In this document: one piece after another, positions 1-4,988 of the stretch
Layout of the letters: each line of letters begins with the position of its first letter
Numbering within the stretch: position 1 is the stretch's first letter
Source of the DNA: Candidatus Bathyarchaeota archaeon
Lineage (GTDB): Archaea > Thermoproteota > Bathyarchaeia > Bathyarchaeales > Bathycorpusculaceae
Assembly (NCBI GenBank): GCA_018396935.1
Contig: JAGTRA010000004.1
Location: 9,598 to 19,241 of the forward strand
Length of the DNA stretch: 9,644 bases
Reading direction: 5' to 3'
Notes under the pieces: generated by a model
What the model saw: the letters and a program-made list of their open reading frames with translations, nothing else
The model's database searches: none
Told to the model about the DNA's origin: nothing
Position numbers and translations under genes: made by a program

Positions 1-27
1 CTAAGTGTCCATCAAGGAGAGATAATA

Positions 28-255
28 TTGAGGTGTAAAATCTGCGATAGGGTAGCTGTGGATAAGGGCTATTGTGATTTACATATTGAGGCATATATTA
101 ACATCCTTGAGAAGTATGAAGTTTGGAAGGAAGCTGTAGATATTTCATGGAAAGACTATTTAAGTGAGATAATCAAAAATCCTTTAACAGGCAATTGGGC
201 TAAAGAGGTTGCGGAAAAATTACTTAAGGATGGAGAGAGTGTAAATGGCACATAG
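28..255 (+). CDS. Small zinc-binding protein, function unknown
   Basis: This 75-residue protein begins with a compact putative metal site: Cys3, Cys6, Cys16 and His19, in the pattern CxxC-x9-CxxH. The rest is a charged, probably helical tail with three tryptophans (WKEA, SWKDY, NWAKEV). The spacing fits a small treble-clef or zinc-ribbon knuckle. I do not recognise a named family. The start is TTG at 28, supported by a purine-rich AAGGAGAG about 7 bases upstream. Choosing it keeps the first Cys pair inside the protein. Its last 11 bases overlap the start of the next gene, so the two are probably co-transcribed and translationally coupled. That hints at a joint role with the membrane protein, but the link is inference only. 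Confidence 0.72.
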   Translation: MRCKICDRVAVDKGYCDLHIEAYINILEKYEVWKEAVDISWKDYLSEIIKNPLTGNWAKEVAEKLLKDGESVNGT

Positions 256-664
256 AGAAGAAAGGAATACGTCATCGATTTCCCATTCTCTGTTTAGATT
301 ACATCAGAAAATTTTAGCCTTTAAACCTTCCCCATTAATTGTGAACATTATTATCTTGGCGATTGCGGTTTTCCTTTTTGGCGGTGGGTTATATAACATA
401 ATTGTTAAGCCATATCCAGCGGTGTATTATGGAGGTAGGTTCCTATTTATATATCCACAACTTTCTGAGCAATTTATCTCAGACAGCATAATCGCCACGA
501 CGCTATATGCCTTTGGTGCAATAGGAGCCATCTTGATGTATCAAAGCACTAAGTACGCATATAAACCCAGACAAGCCTATATGATGTTTATAGTAGGCGT
601 TTCTCTTGTAATCCTAACTTATGTCTCCCTAGAGGCTATTCTGCATTATTGGAAAGGAGTGTAA
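245..664 (+). CDS. OST3/OST6-like membrane protein (oligosaccharyltransferase subunit homologue)
   Basis: This 139-residue protein has a basic N-terminus and three predicted membrane helices at about residues 30-53, 80-101 and 112-134. Between helices 1 and 2 lies GGGLYNIIVKPYP, then FIYPQLSEQFISDSI. Helix 2 is followed by KPRQ. From memory of the family, this order matches the membrane part of eukaryotic OST3/OST6 (TUSC3, MAGT1): GQMWNHIRGPPYA, a short loop, YIHGSSQAQFVAES, a helix, then KRR and a final helix. Those subunits sit in the oligosaccharyltransferase and assist N-glycosylation of disulfide-rich sites. The N-terminal thioredoxin domain with its CxxC and the first family helix are absent, so no redox function is expected. 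A role as an accessory factor for archaeal AglB is inferred. The ATG at 245 has GGAGA 8 bases upstream and overlaps the zinc-protein gene by 11 bases. Confidence 0.62.
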   Translation: MAHREERNTSSISHSLFRLHQKILAFKPSPLIVNIIILAIAVFLFGGGLYNIIVKPYPAVYYGGRFLFIYPQLSEQFISDSIIATTLYAFGAIGAILMYQSTKYAYKPRQAYMMFIVGVSLVILTYVSLEAILHYWKGV

Positions 665-684
665 CACCCTTATTGTATATCACA

Positions 685-1185
685 TCACCATGGTTTGCTT
701 TTTAACCCCAATCTGTAAGCTACAAAGTTAGTTAAAACATGTAGCGGTATTGTAATTACAAAAATAACTGCAACTAACTCTAAAGTCAATTCAAAGAATG
801 GAAAGGCTAGAATAATTGCTCCCATTATGAAGTCTATTTGATCAATTATTGGTAGCATTTCCCCTGGAGCCATTCCGATTCTTCTTTTAAGGAAAGCCCC
901 TGCCAAATCCCCTAGTAAAGCGCCCAGAGATATAAAAAATCCAAGGCTCATTTGGTATCCTGGAAAAATTATACTTTCAAGAAAGCCAGCAAATGTACCA
1001 ACGAGGAGCCCGGAGATAAATCCTTTAAAAGTTTTATTTTTTCCAAATATGGGCTTTCCATCTAAAAATTTTCTATCCATATCTATTGGCGTTCCTCCGC
1101 CAAATAATACAGGTGCAGCGTTTGCGCAATATGCTGGAAAGATAAACTTTATTGCCTCGCCTAAGATCATGACGTGATTTCCCAA
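685..1185 (-). CDS. carS: CDP-archaeol synthase
   Basis: CarS transfers CMP from CTP to 2,3-bis-O-geranylgeranylglyceryl phosphate. This gives CDP-archaeol, the precursor of polar archaeal membrane lipids, and the enzyme is an integral membrane protein. The 166-residue product carries the family signatures in order: PAYCANAAPVLFGGGTPID (17-35), GKNKTFKG (48-55), GDLAGAFLKRRIG (92-104), DQIDF (115-119) and a C-terminal H-x3-TN-x2-AYRLGLKxxPW. The stretches between them are hydrophobic enough for about four or five membrane helices. Length is normal for the family. The TTG start at 1185 lies 7 bases after the radB stop, and a GGGTGA ribosome site overlaps that stop. An in-frame ATG at 1170 would remove only five residues. 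It is the second gene of an operon with radB and ends 20 bases from the converging OST3/6-like gene. Confidence 0.93.
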   Translation of the reverse strand: MGNHVMILGEAIKFIFPAYCANAAPVLFGGGTPIDMDRKFLDGKPIFGKNKTFKGFISGLLVGTFAGFLESIIFPGYQMSLGFFISLGALLGDLAGAFLKRRIGMAPGEMLPIIDQIDFIMGAIILAFPFFELTLELVAVIFVITIPLHVLTNFVAYRLGLKSKPW

Positions 1186-1192
1186 TGATGAA

Positions 1193-1888
1193 TCACCCTG
1201 TTTTGAATGGGCACAGTCCTGCCTCTTCTATCCTTAAGTAACAAAACTCGCTTGTTTCCTTTCTATTTTTTCTCTCAACCTGAGCCTTTATAACCCTCGG
1301 GTTTCCTGTGGTTTTCATTGCAATTATGGTATCCGCCCAGAATTTCAACACCCTATCAGCTACAGGCATTACACCATTAAAACTTTCATCCACTACGCTC
1401 CTAACTTGACTAACCACTATCATCGCAACTTTATGAGTTTTAGCTGTCTGTGCAAGCCATGCCATCTGCCTATTTAGCTCCCGATTTAGCTCAAATACTC
1501 TTTCTGGCTTTTCAGCTACTTTAGCACGATAGAGAGATGTAAGCGTGTCAATAATTACAAGTCCAAAATTCTTAGTCAGATAATCTGGCAGTCTATCTAT
1601 TATCATGGTCTGTTCGCTGAAATCTTCAGGTTTCGATAAAATTATGAGCTCAGCTATTTTTTCGAGATCCAAGGCTAACTGTGCTAATCTTTCAATGGAA
1701 AAAGTTCCATCACAGTCTATAAATAGAGTTTTGTAACCCAATCTTGCGCAATTTATAGCACATTGCATTGCAAGTGTCGTCTTTGCAGTGTCTTCTTCTC
1801 CATAAATCAGACTAATCTCACCGATGCTGAAGCCCCCTTCTAAGATCTCATCAAGGACCTCACAGCCTGTAGGAATTTTCTGCAACAT
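1193..1888 (-). CDS. radB: RadB, RadA/RAD51-family recombinase paralogue
   Basis: This is a 231-residue RecA-fold ATPase with no N-terminal helix-hairpin-helix domain, which marks RadB rather than RadA. It opens with the typical IPTGCEVLDEILEGGFSIGEI. The P-loop spans residues 30-37 (GEEDTAKT), with Lys36 and Thr37 present. Ala35 replaces the usual Gly just before the lysine. Walker B is LVIID (110-114), and VVSQVRS (158-164) fits the sensor loop. RadB is thought to be a recombination mediator that helps load RadA on single-stranded DNA, with weak ATPase and no strong strand exchange of its own. The ATG at 1888 has AGGAAGG about 6 bases upstream. It is the first gene of the radB-carS operon and diverges from the RuvC-like/Clp1 operon. 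A RadA-like or KaiC-like paralogue is the main alternative. Confidence 0.87.
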   Translation of the reverse strand: MLQKIPTGCEVLDEILEGGFSIGEISLIYGEEDTAKTTLAMQCAINCARLGYKTLFIDCDGTFSIERLAQLALDLEKIAELIILSKPEDFSEQTMIIDRLPDYLTKNFGLVIIDTLTSLYRAKVAEKPERVFELNRELNRQMAWLAQTAKTHKVAMIVVSQVRSVVDESFNGVMPVADRVLKFWADTIIAMKTTGNPRVIKAQVERKNRKETSEFCYLRIEEAGLCPFKTG

Positions 1889-1949
1889 AACTAATCCTTC
1901 CTATGTAGTAGGCAACAAAAATAATAATTGTTTGTTGGGACTACTCTTT
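1889..1949. promoter_or_regulatory. Divergent promoter region of radB-carS and the RuvC-like/Clp1 operon
   Basis: The 61-base spacer has a central AT-rich core (AAAATAATAATTG, 1918-1930) flanked by GC-richer sequence. On the plus strand the core centre lies about 26 bases before the ATG at 1950. That is the usual distance from an archaeal TATA box to the transcription start, so the plus-strand mRNA may be leaderless; no ribosome site is seen there. On the minus strand the same core predicts a start near 1899-1903, giving radB a leader of about 10-15 bases that includes its ribosome site. One AT core may therefore serve both directions. Confidence 0.5.
1907..1945. repeat. Imperfect inverted repeat (operator-like dyad) around the shared promoter core
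   Basis: The left arm reads AGTAG-G-CAACAAA (1907-1919) and the right arm TTTGTTG-GGA-CTACT (1931-1945), separated by 11 AT-rich bases. Twelve bases per arm pair exactly (5 + 7), with unequal interruptions of 1 and 3 bases. The dyad is centred near 1925-1926, on the putative TATA core. Both predicted transcription starts lie outside it, so it would act as DNA, for instance as a dimeric regulator site, rather than as an RNA hairpin. Binding by any regulator is inference. Confidence 0.55.
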
Positions 1950-2591
1950 ATGAAAGTGATGAAGGCTAAGATAGCTGTTGCTACAGTGTCTGGAAAGGCG
2001 TACTACTTAATAGTTAACGAGTTGAGGAGATATAATGTTCCTTTCATAAGCTTAACCCCCTTTGACCCTATCCCCATGGAAGTGAGAGTAGTGATAACTA
2101 CTAAGAAAGAGAAGCCGCTCATAAATCATGAAAGGGTTTTAGCTCTTGAAGAAGCTAATGATCCGTTGATCCTAGTCAGCCAGGCCTTGCAGTACGCTGA
2201 AGGTAAAAGCTCGTATGAAAAAGTTGTCATAGGCATTGATCCTGGTGAAATCTCAGGTTTGGCGATATTGGCTGACGGTAGAATTATAGGCGCTGAAAAT
2301 TGCTTTAGCATTGAGGAAACCCTCCGCAAGGTAGATGAGGTTGTCAAAAAGTTTAAGAATATTAATGCTTCGTCAATCATCGTTAAGGTAGGCGATGGCA
2401 TACCGAGATATAAAGAGCAGCTTCTCCAAGCTTTAGATAAAATTCTGCCTAAAGATGTGATATTAGAAAGCGTGCATGAAGCCGGAACGAGTAGCAACCT
2501 TAGGGAGTTTAAGCATAGGAGGGGTTTAAGGGATATCGCCTCAGCTATTCGAATTGCTAAAAGAGATGGTGATAAATTCGTTAGAGGGTAA
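1950..2591 (+). CDS. RuvC/RNase H-fold protein, putative nuclease of unknown specificity
   Basis: This 213-residue protein seems to have two parts. Residues 1-90 form an alpha/beta domain I do not recognise, starting AKIAVATVSGKAYYLIVNEL. Residues 91-213 resemble the RNase H/RuvC fold: VVIGIDPGEISGLAIL (strand 1, Asp97), IIVKVGDG (143-150, Asp149), ESVHEAGTSS (173-182, Glu177) and RGLRDIASAIRIA (191-203, Asp195), the last resembling the terminal helix with a catalytic Asp in RuvC and YqgF. Four acidic residues thus stand near expected active-site places, but activity is untested. The in-frame upstream ATG at 1824 is rejected because it would add 42 non-conserved residues overlapping radB. ATG 1959 is an alternative start. 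The next gene, a Clp1-type kinase, follows after 5 bases, so a linked role in nucleic-acid end processing is plausible. Confidence 0.68.
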   Translation: MKVMKAKIAVATVSGKAYYLIVNELRRYNVPFISLTPFDPIPMEVRVVITTKKEKPLINHERVLALEEANDPLILVSQALQYAEGKSSYEKVVIGIDPGEISGLAILADGRIIGAENCFSIEETLRKVDEVVKKFKNINASSIIVKVGDGIPRYKEQLLQALDKILPKDVILESVHEAGTSSNLREFKHRRGLRDIASAIRIAKRDGDKFVRG

Positions 2592-2596
2592 GGAAT

Positions 2597-3898
2597 ATGA
2601 AAGTATCCATAGATAAGGGTAAAACTTTGCTTGTTGATGGCCCAGCATCCGCAATATTGTTGTCCGGAAAGGTGGAGGTTTTCGGCCATGCCATGAAGTT
2701 AAATGAGAAAATCGTCATCAGAGATGGTAAGCGTATGCCCATAATGGCGGAACAGAACTCAACTTTAGAGTTGCATCTCGGTGAGAATGCTTGTGTTGAA
2801 GAGTATGAAGGTAGCACAATCCCTCCGTCCTGGAACATAGCCTATGAGCGTTTGTTGAATGTGGCAGAGAAACCTAGAGTAGCGATGATACTAGGTGCCC
2901 CTGACTCTGGAAAAACTAGCTTCTGCACTTACCTAGCAAATAAAATAGTTAGAGACGGCTATAGGGTTGTGATCTTAGACGGAGACCTCGGCCAGTCTGA
3001 TATCGGTCCACCTTGTAGTTTAGCTTACGCGGTGTTAACTCGACCCGTTACGGATTTGTTCAATCTACCAGCTGAGGATGTCTTCTTTGTTGGTGAAACT
3101 TCCCCAAGGAAAGTTGTTGAAAGAGCTATCCAAGGCTTCAGTATGCTGAAGACCAACGCTCTTAAACATAATCCGGACTTTATTATAGTTAATACCGATG
3201 GTTGGGTTGATGGAGAAGAAGCAATAAAATATAAGACAAGGATCGCTGAGGAGATAAACCCCCACATATTATTCTTCGTTCAAAGAACTAGCGAACTTAC
3301 GAATCTGCTAAATGCTTTAGGTTCTCGCAACGTAATGATTGTGGAGTCGCCGCCTGCTATAAAGCAGCGAAGTCGAGAAAAGCGGAAAACGCTAAGGGAG
3401 CTAGGATACATAAAATATTTGGCGAATGCAAAAGTTCAAACAATTCCCATCAATTGGATAGAGATAAAGAATCCAGGGTTCCCATATGTTCCAAGCCATA
3501 ATAGCGTTGATAGCAAGCGTGCTGAAGAGATCAGCAACATTTTAGGCTTTAATCCCATACACATAATGGAATTATCTAAGGAGATATGCATAATCACGGC
3601 GGGAGAGAAACTTCCCAACCCGGAAAAAATTAAGAAAATTGAGGAGATGACCGGGAAAAAAGTTAATGTCCAATTAAAGGGAGGGGAAGAGGGATTCATC
3701 GTGGCTCTCTATAATGCTTCTGATAAATTCCTTGGGCTTGGGGTTATTCGTGAAATTGATTATCGAAGGAAGACGATTAAGATCATGACACCCGTTTCTG
3801 AACGCTTTACTAAGGTCATTGTAGGAAGGGTTAAGCTTGACAAAAACTTTAAGGAGATTCCAATGGGCGCAGAGCACTCAGTTTCAGGGGCTAGTTGA
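2597..3898 (+). CDS. Clp1/Grc3-type polynucleotide 5'-hydroxyl kinase
   Basis: This enzyme phosphorylates 5'-OH ends of RNA and DNA with ATP. Archaeal homologues are related to human CLP1 (tRNA splicing, mRNA 3' processing) and Grc3/NOL9 (rRNA processing). The 433-residue protein has the family plan: an N-terminal beta domain (1-85, ending IPPSWNIAYERLL), a kinase domain with Walker A GAPDSGKT (100-107), a DGDLGQSDIGPP Walker B region (128-139), a TSPRKV clasp motif (168-173), NTDGWV (199-204) and an arginine-rich lid (R258, R260, R263). A C-terminal domain of about 110 residues follows from about residue 320. All catalytic motifs look intact. The ATG at 2597 follows GGTAAGG, and the RuvC-like gene stops 5 bases upstream. 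The 3' end overlaps the converging nth gene by 15 bases. In archaea it could act in tRNA intron processing or RNA repair. Confidence 0.9.
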   Translation: MKVSIDKGKTLLVDGPASAILLSGKVEVFGHAMKLNEKIVIRDGKRMPIMAEQNSTLELHLGENACVEEYEGSTIPPSWNIAYERLLNVAEKPRVAMILGAPDSGKTSFCTYLANKIVRDGYRVVILDGDLGQSDIGPPCSLAYAVLTRPVTDLFNLPAEDVFFVGETSPRKVVERAIQGFSMLKTNALKHNPDFIIVNTDGWVDGEEAIKYKTRIAEEINPHILFFVQRTSELTNLLNALGSRNVMIVESPPAIKQRSREKRKTLRELGYIKYLANAKVQTIPINWIEIKNPGFPYVPSHNSVDSKRAEEISNILGFNPIHIMELSKEICIITAGEKLPNPEKIKKIEEMTGKKVNVQLKGGEEGFIVALYNASDKFLGLGVIREIDYRRKTIKIMTPVSERFTKVIVGRVKLDKNFKEIPMGAEHSVSGAS

Positions 3899-4549
3899 GG
3901 TAATAGATGGGCAAAGAGCGTTAACAGGACATTCTTGACATGATGGATTCCTTGCGCGGCAGTACTTTCTGCCAAGCAGTATTAAAAGTATATGGGCATC
4001 CATATACTCCTCAGGATTAAAGAGAGACTGAAGAGCCAATCTAACCTTTTCGTAATCGCCATTCTTAGGTGCTAATCCAAGCCTTTTTGAAACCCTATTA
4101 ATATGAGTGTCAATGGGTATTGTCGGCTTACCTGCGGAAAATAATAGAACCACGTCAGCTGTTTTTGTACCCACGCCAGGTAGCTTCATTAATGCTTTTC
4201 TTGCTTCGTCAAATGGCTTTTCAAGAATAGGCTTAAGGGATCCTCCATATTCCTCTAGAATTATCCGCGAAACCTCCCTTATAACCCTGGCTTTATTCCT
4301 ATATAACCCGGCGATTTTTAGACACTCTTCAATTTTCGCCACATCTGACTTTGCCAAGCTTTCTGGAGTTACCCCAATAGTTTTTGAAAGTCTTTCGAAG
4401 GCTTTAATGGTATTTTTATCATTTGTATTTTGCGAGATTATTGTTATGATTAGTGTTTCGAAGGGGTCCATTTTGGAAGTTATCCATGCAGGTTTTGTAA
4501 ATTTCTCTTGGAGAATGCGTAATATCTCCCGCGCCCTGTTTTGGATCAT
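3884..4549 (-). CDS. nth: Endonuclease III, DNA glycosylase/AP lyase
   Basis: Nth removes oxidised pyrimidines and cuts abasic sites in base-excision repair. The 221-residue product has ISQNTNDKN (38-46), the helix-hairpin-helix KLPGVGTKTA (122-131) with the expected Schiff-base Lys129, and PIDTHINRVSKRLGL (145-159) with the catalytic Asp147. A 4Fe-4S loop is formed by Cys197, Cys204, Cys207 and Cys213 (C-x6-C-x2-C-x5-C). The length is standard and no key residue is missing. ATG 4549 is the likely start. A TATA-like CTATTTAAC (minus strand, 4574-4566) lies about 20 bases upstream and no strong ribosome site is seen, so the mRNA may be leaderless or nearly so. The last 15 bases overlap the converging kinase gene. 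Confidence 0.94.
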   Translation of the reverse strand: MIQNRAREILRILQEKFTKPAWITSKMDPFETLIITIISQNTNDKNTIKAFERLSKTIGVTPESLAKSDVAKIEECLKIAGLYRNKARVIREVSRIILEEYGGSLKPILEKPFDEARKALMKLPGVGTKTADVVLLFSAGKPTIPIDTHINRVSKRLGLAPKNGDYEKVRLALQSLFNPEEYMDAHILLILLGRKYCRARNPSCQECPVNALCPSITSTSP

Positions 4550-4604
4550 GCTTTTCGCCTTGAAAGTTAAATAGTGAAGGTGTCAGTTAATAAATGGAGC
4601 GTAG
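4550..4604. promoter_or_regulatory. Divergent promoter region of nth and the PAC4-like/UbiD operon
   Basis: This 55-base spacer holds one clear AT-rich element, AGTTAAATAG (4565-4574). Read on the minus strand it sits where a TATA box should be for a start at the nth ATG. Read on the plus strand it predicts a transcription start near 4595, giving the PAC4-like gene a very short leader. A weak flanking symmetry (CCTT 4558-4561, AAGG 4577-4580) surrounds it. The assignment is based on spacing only. Confidence 0.4.
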
Positions 4605-4988
4605 GTGAACATTGTGGACAGGGCAAGAGTTGTAAAGGATGAAATAGTTGAGCAGAATGTTCGTTTTCTCGCCATTTATCTCGAAACTAAAAATGCGTGT
4701 CTGATGCTGTTGAGTGAGAATGAAGATAGGCTTGGAACATTAGCTGTAGCAGTTCCAAGCCCCTCGGGGATGTACAGTGGCTCTGCTTCTTCAATATTGC
4801 TGGGAGATAGAAACATAATTTCAGCCAGGTTTTTCGCTGAGTACTTAGCATCTAAGAAGAACAAGATAAGCCTAGTTTCGATATATCTTGAATCATTAAA
4901 TGAATTTCAAGCTCAATCAATACTTAAAAGGCTCTTGGATAAAGTTTTAACCAGCGAAGAGGCTGAAAAGGAGAAAAGTCTTGCATGA
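4605..4988 (+). CDS. PAC4-like putative proteasome assembly chaperone
   Basis: This is a 127-residue soluble protein with no membrane segment. Residues 20-95 resemble human PAC4 (PSMG4) as I recall it: LGTLAVAVPS (43-52) against LRNLAVAMCS, SSILLGDR (62-69) against STSLLGDT, AEYLASKKNK (78-87) against AQRLARKTNK, and SLVSIYLES (89-97) against VFVSYNLQN, in the same order and at similar spacing. PAC3 and PAC4 form a small beta-sandwich dimer that helps build the 20S proteasome alpha ring. A chaperone role here is inference. The C-terminus is a charged helix (SEEAEKEKS). The start is uncertain: GTG 4605 follows GGAG (4596-4599), whereas GTG 4614 follows AGGTGA (4603-4608). The gene overlaps the UbiD-family gene by ATGA, so the two should be translationally coupled. 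Confidence 0.62.
   Translation: MNIVDRARVVKDEIVEQNVRFLAIYLETKNACLMLLSENEDRLGTLAVAVPSPSGMYSGSASSILLGDRNIISARFFAEYLASKKNKISLVSIYLESLNEFQAQSILKRLLDKVLTSEEAEKEKSLA

Noticed and set aside
1193..1888. RadA (main recombinase) instead of RadB.
   Set aside because: The protein starts directly at the ATPase core, lacks the N-terminal helix-hairpin-helix domain and is about 100 residues shorter than RadA.
1824..1949. A 42-residue N-terminal extension of the RuvC-like protein from an upstream in-frame ATG.
   Set aside because: It lies across the start of radB and the divergent promoter, its sequence is low in family character, and TATA spacing favours the ATG at 1950.
2126..2689. A 187-codon open frame on the minus strand opposite the RuvC-like and kinase genes.
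   Set aside because: The product is rich in Ser and Leu with no recognisable motif, and it is a shadow of two well-supported genes.
4107..4574. A 155-codon open frame on the plus strand opposite nth.
   Set aside because: It is antisense to a complete endonuclease III with all catalytic residues, and has no motif of its own.
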